Shown piece after piece: positions 49,488-57,600 of a stretch of 64,000 nt of DNA. Where the stretch lies: positions 6,384,501 through 6,448,500 of the forward strand of contig NZ_VIWV01000001.1 in assembly GCF_007829875.1 (NCBI RefSeq). The letters run 5' to 3'. How positions within the stretch are numbered: the first letter of the stretch is position 1; every line of letters starts with the position of its first letter. The notes beneath the pieces are model-generated. The model was not told the origin of the DNA and ran no database searches. It saw only the letters and a list, made by a program, of their open reading frames with translations. A program made the position numbers and the translations under genes. The stretch comes from Streptomyces capillispiralis (lineage in GTDB: Bacteria; Actinomycetota; Actinomycetes; Streptomycetales; Streptomycetaceae).

Positions 49488-50261
49488 ATGGTGCAAGCCG
49501 TGCAAGGTGCGAAGGTGGTCGTCACGGGAGCCGGGGGCGGGATCGGAGCGGCCCTCGCCCGCCGCTTCGCCGCCCACGGGGCGCAGGTCGTCGTCAACGA
49601 CCTGGACGCCGACCGCGCGAAGGCGGTCGCCGAGGAGATCGGCGGCCTCGCCGTCCCGGGCGACGCCTCCACGGTCGTCGCCGAGGCCCGCGACGCCCTC
49701 GGCGGCACGGTCGACGTCTACTGCGCCAACGCGGGCGTCGGCCGCGACGGCGGGGAGCCCGGTGAACCGCTCGACGAACAGGGCTGGGCGCTCTCCTGGG
49801 ACGTCAACGTCATGGCGCACGTCCGCGCGGCGCACGAACTGCTCCCGGACTGGCTGGAGCGCGGCAGCGGGCGCTTCGTCTCCACCGTCTCCGCCGCCGG
49901 ACTGCTCACCATGATCGGCACCGCCCCCTACAGCGTCACCAAGCACGGCGCCCACGCCTTCGCCGAGTGGCTGTCGCTGACCTACCGCCACCGCGGGGTG
50001 AAGGTCCACGCGATCTGCCCGCAGGGGGTGCGCACCGACATGCTCGACGCCACCGGCAGCGCGGGCGACCTGGTCCTCAGGCCGACCGCGATCGCACCGG
50101 ACGACGTGGCCGACGCCCTCTTCCGCGGCATCGAGGAGGACCGCTTCCTGATCCTGCCGCACCCCGAGGTCGCCGAGTACTACCGGGCCCGCGCCACCGA
50201 ACCCGAGCGCTGGCTGGCCGGCATGAACCGCCTCCAGCGGCAGTGGGAGGCCACCCGGTGA
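49488..50261 (+). CDS. Short-chain dehydrogenase/reductase
   Basis: 257 residues. Cofactor motif TGAGGGIGAALA (about 13-24), NAG at about 83-86 (CANAGVG), catalytic Ser (STVSAAG, about 135) and YSVTK (Tyr about 148, Lys 152). The residue after beta-2 (NDLDADRA) favours NAD. It should oxidise or reduce a hydroxyl on an acyl-CoA or acid. Its TGA overlaps the GTG of the CoA ligase (GTGA); the TetR follows, forming a three-gene operon. Confidence 0.93.
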   Translation: MVQAVQGAKVVVTGAGGGIGAALARRFAAHGAQVVVNDLDADRAKAVAEEIGGLAVPGDASTVVAEARDALGGTVDVYCANAGVGRDGGEPGEPLDEQGWALSWDVNVMAHVRAAHELLPDWLERGSGRFVSTVSAAGLLTMIGTAPYSVTKHGAHAFAEWLSLTYRHRGVKVHAICPQGVRTDMLDATGSAGDLVLRPTAIAPDDVADALFRGIEEDRFLILPHPEVAEYYRARATEPERWLAGMNRLQRQWEATR

Positions 50262-51919
50262 CCGCCTCCCGCTACGCGGCCAAGCCCTGGCTGTCCCTGC
50301 TCACCGACGCCCAGCGCGCCCCCGTCGACCCCGCCGACTCCCTGGTGCACGCCCTGCGCCGCGCGGCGGCCGAGACCCCCGACCGCACCTTCCTCGCCTA
50401 CTTCGACGGCCGTCTGACCTACCGGGAGGCCGACCGGCTCAGCGACTCCGTCGCCGGCCACCTCGCCGCACGCGGCCTGGAACGCGGCGAGAGGGTGGCC
50501 GTCCTGCTCCAGAACTCCCCGCTCTTCGTGCTCGCCCTGCTCGGCGCCTGGAAGGCCGGGGCGGTGGTCGTGCCCGTCAACCCGATGTACAAGTCGGGCG
50601 AGGTGACCCACGTCCTGCGGGACGCCGGCGTGGCCGCGCTGATCTGCTCCGACCGGGCCTGGGAGGCGTACCTGCGCGACACCGCGGCCGGCTCGCCGGT
50701 GCGGATCGTGCTCACCGGCTGCGAGCTGGACTTCCAGACCCGCGGCGACGCGCGCGTGCTCACCTTCGAACGGCTGCCGCAGGCGCCGGACGCCGACGAC
50801 CTCACCACCGTCGCCCGGCGGGGCCACCCGGCCCCCGGGGACCGCGATCCCGCGCCCGACGGCACGGCCCTCATCAGCTACACCTCGGGCACCAGTGGCA
50901 CCCCCAAGGGCGCCACCAACACGCACCGCAACATCATGTACAACGCCGAGCGGCAGCGCACCGGCCTGGGCCTGCCCGAGGCCCCGGTCTACTTCGCGCT
51001 CGCCCCGCTGTTCCACATCACCGGCATGGTGTGCCAGCTCGGCGCCTGCCTGAACAGCGCGGGCACCCTCGTCCTGGCGTACCGCTTCGACGCGGGAGCC
51101 GTGCTGGACGCCTTCGCCGAGCACCGGCCGCACTACACCGTCGGCCCGTCCACCGCCTTCATGGCGCTCGCCGCCCACCCCGGCGTGAGCCGCGACCACT
51201 TCTCCTCCTTCCGGGTGATCTCCTCCGGCGGGGCCCCGCTGCCGCCCGCCCTGGTGGAGCGGTTCCGGACCGGCTTCGGGCCGTACCTCCGCAACGGCTA
51301 CGGCCTGACCGAGTGCACCGCCCCCTGCGCCTCCGTCCCGCCGCACCTCGAGGCGCCCGTGGACGAGGCCTCCGGGACGCTGGCCGTCGGCGTCCCCGGA
51401 CCCGACACCGTCGTACGGATCGTCGACGACCGGGGCGAGGAGGTGCCCTTCGGCGAGCAGGGCGAGATCGTCGTGCGCGGGCCGCAGGTCGTGCCCGGGT
51501 ACTGGGGACGCCCCGACGCCACCGCCGAGACCTTCCCGGACGGCGAGCTGCGCACCGGCGACATCGGCTTCATGGACCCCGAGGGCTGGCTGTACGTCGT
51601 CGACCGCAAGAAGGACATGATCAACGCGTCCGGCTTCAAGGTGTGGCCGCGCGAGGTCGAGGACGTCCTGCACACGCACCCGGCGGTCCGCGAGGCGGCC
51701 GTCGTGGGCGTGCCCGACGGCTACCGCGGGGAGACCGTCAAGGCCTTCGTCAGCCTGCGCCCCGGCGCCGAGGCGGACCCGGCCGAGCTCGCCGCGCACT
51801 GCAAGGAGAGACTGGCCGCCTACAAGTATCCGCGGCAGGTGGAGGTCCTGCCGGAGTTGCCGAAGACGGCCAGTGGGAAGATCCTCCGGCGGGAACTGCG
51901 TTCCCCGAGCCACGACTAG
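50258..51919 (+). CDS. Acyl-CoA synthetase (AMP-forming)
   Basis: 553 residues from GTG 50258, overlapping the SDR stop, with GGGAGG at 50245-50250. ANL-family motifs: P-loop YTSGTSGTPKGA (about 208-219), A5 region NGYGLTEC (about 346-353), RTGDIGFMDPEGWLYVVDRKKDMINASGFKVWP (about 425-457) and final Lys in PKTASGKILRREL. It activates a carboxylic acid with ATP to acyl-CoA. The size and motifs suit medium or branched acids (FadD type). With SDR, dehydrogenase and kinase genes nearby it could feed a 4-hydroxyacyl-CoA route. Confidence 0.95.
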   Translation: MTASRYAAKPWLSLLTDAQRAPVDPADSLVHALRRAAAETPDRTFLAYFDGRLTYREADRLSDSVAGHLAARGLERGERVAVLLQNSPLFVLALLGAWKAGAVVVPVNPMYKSGEVTHVLRDAGVAALICSDRAWEAYLRDTAAGSPVRIVLTGCELDFQTRGDARVLTFERLPQAPDADDLTTVARRGHPAPGDRDPAPDGTALISYTSGTSGTPKGATNTHRNIMYNAERQRTGLGLPEAPVYFALAPLFHITGMVCQLGACLNSAGTLVLAYRFDAGAVLDAFAEHRPHYTVGPSTAFMALAAHPGVSRDHFSSFRVISSGGAPLPPALVERFRTGFGPYLRNGYGLTECTAPCASVPPHLEAPVDEASGTLAVGVPGPDTVVRIVDDRGEEVPFGEQGEIVVRGPQVVPGYWGRPDATAETFPDGELRTGDIGFMDPEGWLYVVDRKKDMINASGFKVWPREVEDVLHTHPAVREAAVVGVPDGYRGETVKAFVSLRPGAEADPAELAAHCKERLAAYKYPRQVEVLPELPKTASGKILRRELRSPSHD

Positions 51920-51938
51920 CAGCGACACGGAAAGGCGG

Positions 51939-52541
51939 GTGGCGGCAGTGCCCAGGACCACGGACGGGGACGGCACTCCGGTGCCGCAGCGGCTCCTGGC
52001 CGCCGCCACCCGGCTCTTCGCCGAGCAGGGCTACGACCGCACCTCGGTGCAGGAGATCGTCGAGGCGGCCGGCGTCACCAAGGGGGCGCTCTACCACTAC
52101 TTCGGCTCCAAGGACGACCTGCTGCACGAGGTGTACGCGCGCGTGCTGCGCGTCCAGCAGGAGCGCCTGGACGCCTACGCGGACGCCGACGAGCCGATCG
52201 AGAAGCGGCTGCGCGGCGCGGCGGCCGACGTCGTGGTCACCACGATCGAGAACCTCGACGACGCGTCGATCTTCTTCCGCTCCATGCACCAGCTGAGCCC
52301 GGAGAAGCACAAGCAGGTGCGCGCCGAGCGCCGCCGCTACCACGAACGCTTCCGCGCGCTGATCGAGGAGGGCCAGGAGGCGGGCGTCTTCTCCACGGCG
52401 ACCCCGGCCGACCTGGTGGTCGACTACCACTTCGGCTCCGTGCACCACCTGTCGACGTGGTACCGCCCCGACGGCCCGCTCAGCCCGCAGGAGGTCGCCG
52501 ACCACCTGGCCGACCTCCTGCTACGAGCCCTGCGCCCGTGA
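51939..52541 (+). CDS. TetR-family regulator of the acyl-CoA gene block
   Basis: 200 residues from GTG 51939 (AAAGG site); GTG 51948 is also possible. The helix-turn-helix is at about 20-65 (RLLAAATRLFAEQGYDRTSVQEIVEAAGVTKGALYHYFGSKDDLLHEV). The ligand domain has SIFFRSMHQLSPEKHKQVRAERRRYHERFRALIEEG and VVDYHFGSVHHLSTWY, close to regulators of fatty-acid genes (FadR/KstR-like). It is the third gene of the SDR - CoA ligase operon. It is the best candidate for the GCATACCG-type sites at 49.4 and 56.1 kb. Confidence 0.92.
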   Translation: MAAVPRTTDGDGTPVPQRLLAAATRLFAEQGYDRTSVQEIVEAAGVTKGALYHYFGSKDDLLHEVYARVLRVQQERLDAYADADEPIEKRLRGAAADVVVTTIENLDDASIFFRSMHQLSPEKHKQVRAERRRYHERFRALIEEGQEAGVFSTATPADLVVDYHFGSVHHLSTWYRPDGPLSPQEVADHLADLLLRALRP

Positions 52542-52560
52542 GGTCCGCCGGGGCCCGCAC

Positions 52561-52696
52561 GTCAGGTGACTGCGGGCCCCGCGTCGGTGAGGTTCGCCCC
52601 CCGGGTGTCGGGTGACTGCGGGCCCCGCGTCCGTGAGACCAGCCCGCGTGTCAGCCGGCTGAGGACCCCGCGTCCGTGAGGTCCGCCCGCCCGCGT
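52561..52696. repeat. Degenerate direct repeats of about 45 bp
   Basis: Three units of 46, 43 and 47 bp start at 52561, 52607 and 52650, each beginning GTCRG and carrying a GGGCCCCGCGTC-GTGAG core, and a fourth start is at 52697. They lie between the TetR stop and the end of the LysR gene, running into its last codons. Likely a slipped minisatellite. Confidence 0.8.
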
Positions 52697-53556
52697 GTCA
52701 GGTGGCCGAGCAGGGCCGCCGCCGCGGGGTTGCGCGGCCGCGGGCCGCGCCCGGCCGGCACCATCGTGCGCCCCGGATCCGGCTGCCGCACCGTGACGCA
52801 CGGCAGTCCCGCCCGCTCGCCGATCGGCCGGGGCACGAACGCCACCCCGATCCCGGCCCGCACCAGCTCCACCAGCAGCCGGCCTGCGTGACGTCGCAGG
52901 TGATCCGGCGCCGCAGCCCGCAGTGCGCGGCCAGGCGCCGTACGGCCGTCTCCAGACCGGTGCCCGCGCGGAAGTCCACGAACGGCTCCTCGGCGAGATC
53001 CCTGATCAGCGCCCTCCTGGCGCGGGCGAGCCGGCCCCGGCGCGGTGATCAGCACCAGCTCCTCGTGCCAGACCGCGTGCACCGTCAGCCCCTTTGGCAG
53101 CTCCCGCGCGTCCGGTGCGAGGTACGCCAGATCCAGCTCGCCCGCCCGCAGCGCCTCGGTCAGCTCGTCCACCGTGGCATCCCGCACGGAGACCCGGACA
53201 GCGGGGAACTCCTGGTGGAAGGCGGCCAGTTCACCGGGCAGATCGACACAGGTCAGCGTCTGGATGGTGCCGATGGACACCCGCCCGGTGTGCAGCCCGG
53301 CCACCGCCGCCACCGCGTCCCGCGCCGACCGCGCCCCGGCCGGCAGCGCCCGCGCCTGCGGCAGCAGCGCGCGCCCCGCCTCGGTGAGCACCACCCGCCG
53401 GCCGGTGCGGTCGAACAGGTCGGCGCCCAGCTCCCGCTCCAGATTGCGGACCGAGGTGCTGAGCGCCGACCGCACGATCAGTTCGGCGCGGGCGGCGGCG
53501 GTGAAGCTGCCCTCGGTGACGACCGCCACGAAATGGCGGAGCTGACGGATCTCCAT
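52651..53556 (-). pseudogene. LysR-family regulator with two compensating frameshifts
   Basis: The N-terminal helix-turn-helix (MEIRQLRHFVAVVTEGSFTAAARAELIVRSALSTSVRNLERELGADLF) and most of the effector domain are intact. The frame then shifts near 53034 (within a CCGGCCCCGG run). The true text (ARRALIRDLAEEPFVDF, then RRITCDV) is in another frame until about 52886, where the original frame returns (GRLLVELVRAGIGVAFVPR). The net length change is zero, so the uninterrupted frame hides a scrambled block of about 50 residues. Either a mutant or two sequencing errors. It is convergent with the TetR gene; the target was probably the divergent remnant at 53649. Confidence 0.65.
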
Positions 53557-53591
53557 CCCCCGACCCTAGGGATCCATCGATTCCGTAGATC

Positions 53592-53606
53592 GGTTTCAGC
53601 GAAACC
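53592..53606. promoter_or_regulatory. GGTTTC/GAAACC inverted repeat, LysR-type site
   Basis: GGTTTC-AGC-GAAACC lies 36 bp upstream of the LysR start. A further GAAACCGATG at 53631-53640 mirrors GATCGGTTTC at 53588-53597. The arrangement suits a LysR regulator between divergent genes. Confidence 0.5.
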
Positions 53607-53648
53607 ATCTGTTGGACCGCGGGCCCGGCGGAAACCGATGCTGACGGC

Positions 53649-53785
53649 ATGGATCTCCTGCCGGCCGGACCACCGCCTACGCCCCCACCGTCCGCCGTCT
53701 CGTGGCCCGCCGGATCCTGCGCCTGCGCGACTTCCTGCACGCCCTGGCGCTGACGGACCACATCCCGTCCGGCGGCTACTGGGTC
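53649..53785 (+). pseudogene. Coding remnant divergent from the LysR gene
   Basis: After ATG 53649 (MDLLPAG) a different frame with strong third-position GC reads TTAYAPTVRRLVARRILRLR, then DFLHALALTDHIPSGGYWVLQ, and stops making sense where the convergent acyl-CoA dehydrogenase gene begins. It looks like the frameshifted N-terminal stub of the gene once controlled by the LysR protein. The family is not recognised. Confidence 0.4.
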
Positions 53786-55000
53786 CTACAGGTACTTCTT
53801 GAGTTCCCGCCGGGCCAGGGACCGCTGGTGCACCTCGTCCGGGCCGTCGGCGAGCATCAGCGTGCGGGCGCCGGCGTACAGCTCGGCCAGCGGGAAGTCC
53901 TGGCTGACCCCGCCCGCGCCGTACAGCTGGATCGCCCGGTCCAGGATGCCGACGACCGTGCGCGGAGTGGCGATCTTGATGGCCTGGATCTCGGTGTGGG
54001 CACCCCGGTTGCCGACGGTGTCCATCATCCAGGCCGTCTTCAGCACCAGCAGCCGCAGCTGCTCGACCGCCACGCGCGCGTCGGCGATCCAGTTCTGCAC
54101 CACGCCCTGCTGCGCCAGCGCCTTGCCGAAGGCGTTGCGGGACACCGCCCGGCGGCACATCAGCTCGATGGCCCGTTCGGCCATGCCGATCAGCCGCATG
54201 CAGTGGTGGATCCGGCCGGGGCCGAGCCGGGCCTGGGCGATGGCGAAGCCGCCGCCCTCCTCGCCGATCAGGTTGGCCACCGGCACGCGCGCGTGGTCGA
54301 AGACCACCTCGGCGTGACCGCCGTGGTAGTGGTCCTCGTAGCCGAAGACCTGCATGGCGCGCCGGATCGTGACGCCGGGCGTGTCGCGCGGGACGAGGAC
54401 CATGGACTGCTGGCGGCGGATGTCCGCCCCGTCCGGGTCGGTCTTGCCCATCACGATGAAGACCGCGCAGTCCGGGTGCATCGCCCCGGAGATGTACCAC
54501 TTGCGGCCGGTGATGACGTACTCGTCGCCGTCCCGCTCGATGTGCGTGGTGATGTTGGTGGCGTCCGAGGAGGCGACGTCCGGCTCGGTCATCGCGAACG
54601 CCGAGCGGATCTCCCCGGCCAGCAGCGGCTCCAGCCACTGCTTGCGCTGCGCCTCGTCGCCGAACTGCGCCAGCACCTCCATGTTCCCGGTGTCGGGCGC
54701 GGCGCAGTTGGTGACCGTCGGCGCCAGCTGCGGGGAACGGCCCATGATCTCCGCGAGCGGGGCGTACTGGAGGTTGGTGAGCCCGGCGCCGTACCCGGAG
54801 TCGGGCAGGAACAGGTTCCACAGCCCCTGCCGGCGGGCCTCGGCCTTCAGCTCCTCCACCACCGGCACGGTCTCCCACGGCGAGGCCGCCCGCTCACGCT
54901 GCTCGTGGACGACCTGCTCGGCGGGGTACACGTGCGTGTCCATGAAGGCGAGGAGCCTGGCGCGCAGCTCCTCCGTGCGCGCGTCGAACGCGAAGTCCAT
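53786..55000 (-). CDS. Acyl-CoA dehydrogenase, ACAD10/11-like
   Basis: 404 residues. Features: ATGDF-type opening MDFAFDARTEELRARLLAFMDTHVYPAE; the FAD motif AFAMTEPDVASSDATN (about 132-147); RKWYISGAMHPDCAVFIVMGKTDP; HNHxH-like GYEDHYHGGHAEVVFD; and RNAFGKALAQQGVVQNWIADAR. The end is IQLYGAGGVSQDFPLAELYAGARTLMLADGPDEVHQRSLARREL. This group includes the dehydrogenase part of human ACAD10/11 and P. putida LvaC, which act on phosphorylated 4-hydroxyacyl-CoA. It lies 6 bp after the APH-kinase gene, matching that pairing. Confidence 0.93.
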   Translation of the reverse strand: MDFAFDARTEELRARLLAFMDTHVYPAEQVVHEQRERAASPWETVPVVEELKAEARRQGLWNLFLPDSGYGAGLTNLQYAPLAEIMGRSPQLAPTVTNCAAPDTGNMEVLAQFGDEAQRKQWLEPLLAGEIRSAFAMTEPDVASSDATNITTHIERDGDEYVITGRKWYISGAMHPDCAVFIVMGKTDPDGADIRRQQSMVLVPRDTPGVTIRRAMQVFGYEDHYHGGHAEVVFDHARVPVANLIGEEGGGFAIAQARLGPGRIHHCMRLIGMAERAIELMCRRAVSRNAFGKALAQQGVVQNWIADARVAVEQLRLLVLKTAWMMDTVGNRGAHTEIQAIKIATPRTVVGILDRAIQLYGAGGVSQDFPLAELYAGARTLMLADGPDEVHQRSLARRELKKYL

Positions 55001-55006
55001 GTCCTG

Positions 55007-56029
55007 TCAGCCTTCCTGAAGGGTCGTCAGACCGTGGTCGATGAAGACGGGGACCAGGTCGCCGATGCGGTCGAAGCCGCGTCCGACCGTCCGGCCCAGG
55101 GTGTAGCGGTAGTGGATGCCCTCCAGGATCACGGCGAGCTTGAACCAGGCGAACGCCGTGTACCAGGACACCGCGGAGACGTCGCGCCCCGAACGCTCGG
55201 CGTACCGCTCGACCAGCTCGGCCGGCGAGGGGTGTCCGGGGGCCTCCGCGGTGGTGGAGACGGGGGAGTCCGGCATGCCCAGCGGCATGCTGTACATCAC
55301 CAGCAGACCGAGGTCGGTCAGCGGATCGCCGAGGGTGGACATCTCCCAGTCGAGGATCGCGTTGATCCGGTCGTCCTCACCGATCAGCACGTTGTCGAGG
55401 CGGTAGTCGCCGTGCACCACGGCCGGCGCGGGGGAGCCGGGCAGCTCCCGCCCGAGCGCGGCGTGCAGCTCGTCGATCCCGGCCAGCTCGCGGTTGCGGG
55501 AGGCGTCGAGCTGCTTGCCCCAGCGCCGCAACTGCCGGTCCAGGAAACCCTCGGGCCGGCCGAAGTCCGCCAGACCCACCTCGCCGGGCTCCACCGCGTG
55601 CAGCTCGACCAGGGTGTCCACCAGGTTCAGCACGGCGTCCCGGGTGCGCGCGGGGCCGAGCGGGACGAGCTGGTCCGCCGTGCGGTACGGGGTGCCCTCG
55701 ACGAACTCCATGACGTAGAACGGGGCGCCCAGCACCTCCTCGTCCTCGCACAGCAGCACGGTGCGCGGGACGGGAACGGCGGTCGGGTGCAGCGCGCTGA
55801 TCACCCGGTGCTCGCGCTTCATGTCGTGCGCGGTGGCCAGGACGTGGCCGAGCGGGGGCCGGCGCACGACCCACCGCGAGGTGCCGTCGGAGACCGCGTA
55901 GGTGAGGTTCGACCTGCCGCCCTCGATCAGCCGGCCGGAGAGCGGGCCGTTCACCAGGCCGGGCCGCTCCCGTTCGAGCAGGCCGCGCAGCCGGTCGAGA
56001 TCGAGTCCGGGCGGGTGGTCGGGGCTCAT
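55007..56029 (-). CDS. APH-fold phosphotransferase (ACAD10/LvaA kinase-like)
   Basis: 340 residues from ATG 56029 with GTAGGAG upstream; GTG 56035 is also in frame. Kinase-like motifs: RWVVRRPPLGHVLATAHDMKREH (nucleotide-binding Lys/Arg region), PFYVMEFVEGTPY (hinge), catalytic VVHGDYRLDNVLI (about 213-225) and metal-binding ILDWEMSTLGDP. Families of this kind next to acyl-CoA dehydrogenases phosphorylate the 4-hydroxyl of hydroxyacyl-CoA rather than antibiotics. First gene of a two-gene unit with the dehydrogenase; a shared palindrome lies 41 bp upstream. Confidence 0.9.
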   Translation of the reverse strand: MSPDHPPGLDLDRLRGLLERERPGLVNGPLSGRLIEGGRSNLTYAVSDGTSRWVVRRPPLGHVLATAHDMKREHRVISALHPTAVPVPRTVLLCEDEEVLGAPFYVMEFVEGTPYRTADQLVPLGPARTRDAVLNLVDTLVELHAVEPGEVGLADFGRPEGFLDRQLRRWGKQLDASRNRELAGIDELHAALGRELPGSPAPAVVHGDYRLDNVLIGEDDRINAILDWEMSTLGDPLTDLGLLVMYSMPLGMPDSPVSTTAEAPGHPSPAELVERYAERSGRDVSAVSWYTAFAWFKLAVILEGIHYRYTLGRTVGRGFDRIGDLVPVFIDHGLTTLQEG

Positions 56030-56069
56030 CGTCACTCCTACGGGCAGGCGAAGGGTACCCGCTCATGAT

Positions 56070-56087
56070 GCCGACCGGTCGGTATGC
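56070..56087. promoter_or_regulatory. GCATACCG-type operator before the kinase-dehydrogenase unit
   Basis: GCCGACCG-GT-CGGTATGC: 16 of 18 bases equal the 30979-30996 site. It also contains the perfect 12-bp palindrome CCGACCGGTCGG (56071-56082). It stands between the kinase start (56029) and the divergent oxidoreductase start (56227). Confidence 0.7.
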
Positions 56088-56226
56088 CGTCCAGAGCGAC
56101 GGCGAAACGTGATCGGGGCCACGATAGGCGCACACCCCGTCCGCCGCCCGTCCGGCCGCCACGCGAACGGCGTATATCGTCCCATTCGGCTTGCACGGCA
56201 CCGGCGTACCCCGGAGGGTCGGACAC

Positions 56227-57159
56227 ATGAAGGCGATCAGCTACGCACGGTACGGCGGCCCCGAGGTGCTGGAACTGGGGGAGGTCGACGATCCCAAGGT
56301 CGGTCCCGACTCGGTCCTGGTGAAGGTCCGGGCGGCGGCCGTCAACCCGGTCGACTGGAAGTGCCGCGAGGGGTACCTGGACCAGGCGCTGCGCGCCGTC
56401 TTCCCGGTCGTCCCCGGCTGGGACGTCTCGGGCGTGGTCGTCCGGCCGGGTCCGGCCGTCCCGGAGTTCGCGCCCGGTGACGAGGTCATCGGCTATGTGC
56501 GCGCGGACGTCCTGTCCGGCGGCACCTTCGCCGAGTACGTCGCCGCGCCCGTGCGCACCCTCGCGCGCAAGCCGCGCAACCTGACCTTCGAGGAGGCGGC
56601 CGGCCTCCCCCTCACGGGCCTCACCGCCTACCAGGTGCTGTACCGGATCCTCGAGGTCAAGCGGGGCGAGACCGTCCTGGTGCACGCCGCGGCGGGCGGG
56701 GTCGGCTCGATCGCCGTCCAGCTCGCCGCCCACCTCGGCGCCCGGGTCATCGGTACGGCGGGCGCGCACAACCACGACTTCGTCCGCGGCCTGGGCGGAG
56801 AGCCGGTGAGTCACGGCGACGGCCTGGCCGAGCGGGTGCGGGGGCTGGCCCCCGAGGGCGTGGACGCGGTCTTCGACTCGGTCGGCGGCGACGCGCTGAA
56901 GGTCTCCGCGAACCTCCTCGCCCCCGAGGGCCGCCTCGCGTCGATCACCGACCCCGAGGTGGTGGGCTACGGCGGCCGGTACTGGTTCGTCCGCCCCGAC
57001 CCGCAGGACCTGCGACGCCTGTCCGAACTCGCGGAGGCGGGCGTGGTGAGCGTGCACGTCTCGGAGACCTTCCCCCTGGAACGGGCCGCGGACGCCCACC
57101 GCCTCAGCCAGGAGGGCCGCACCCGGGGCAAGATCGTGGTGACGGTCACGACGGACTGA
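56227..57159 (+). CDS. Zinc-independent NADP-dependent quinone oxidoreductase (MDR family)
   Basis: 310 residues from ATG 56227 (GGAGGG site). GroES-like N-terminal half (MKAISYARYGGPEVLELGEV... AAAVNPVDWK) and Rossmann half with HAAAGGVGSIAVQLAAHLGARVIGTA (about 152-177). No zinc-binding Cys cluster is present. Such proteins reduce quinones or enoyl compounds using NADPH. Divergent from the kinase unit with the shared palindrome between, so it may be part of the same response. Confidence 0.93.
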   Translation: MKAISYARYGGPEVLELGEVDDPKVGPDSVLVKVRAAAVNPVDWKCREGYLDQALRAVFPVVPGWDVSGVVVRPGPAVPEFAPGDEVIGYVRADVLSGGTFAEYVAAPVRTLARKPRNLTFEEAAGLPLTGLTAYQVLYRILEVKRGETVLVHAAAGGVGSIAVQLAAHLGARVIGTAGAHNHDFVRGLGGEPVSHGDGLAERVRGLAPEGVDAVFDSVGGDALKVSANLLAPEGRLASITDPEVVGYGGRYWFVRPDPQDLRRLSELAEAGVVSVHVSETFPLERAADAHRLSQEGRTRGKIVVTVTTD

Positions 57160-57252
57160 CGGCGCACCCCACGGGCACCGCGGGCCCACCGGGGATCCGC
57201 GGCCCCCGGGGACGGGCGGAGGGGACAGGACCCGCACTCCGCCGGGGCGGCC

Positions 57253-57600
57253 TCACCCCTGGAGCACCAGGGCCGCCCCGGACACCGCCATCACCACCGT
57301 GCACAGCACCGCCGCGCCCGCGTACCGCGGCACCATCGCCCCCGGCGCGGTCGCGGCCGCCAGCCACCGGATCCGCCGGTGGGCGATCCGCAGGAACCCC
57401 AGCCAGCACCCGCAGCACACCAGGCACGCGACCACTCCGGCCGCCGACACCCCGCCGGCCAGAGCCGTCTTCCCGGCGAGCACGGCCACCACCGTGCCCG
57501 ACAGCGTCGTGCGCCGCCACGCCAGCCGTGTCCGCTCCGGCTGCAGCCCGGGATCCCGCTCCGGCACCCGCGCCGCCGGGCCGCCCACCGGTCCGCTCAC
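57253..57600 (-). CDS. DUF202 membrane protein
   Basis: 115 residues from GTG 57600, overlapping the previous stop (GTGA). The DUF202 motif LQPERTRLAWRRTTL (about 21-35) is followed by three helices, roughly 36-55, 58-78 and 92-113. The role of DUF202 proteins is unclear; they are often small partners of transporters. Last gene of a Nudix - YidH-like - DUF202 operon in which all genes overlap. Confidence 0.85.
   Translation of the reverse strand: MSGPVGGPAARVPERDPGLQPERTRLAWRRTTLSGTVVAVLAGKTALAGGVSAAGVVACLVCCGCWLGFLRIAHRRIRWLAAATAPGAMVPRYAGAAVLCTVVMAVSGAALVLQG

Noticed and set aside
53702..56068. 788-residue plus-strand frame opposite the dehydrogenase and kinase
   Set aside because: Complement shadow; only the first 28 codons coincide with the possible remnant at 53649-53785.
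57160..57252. Terminator between the quinone oxidoreductase and DUF202 genes
   Set aside because: Several GC-rich partial hairpins overlap, but none has a clean stem that I can support.
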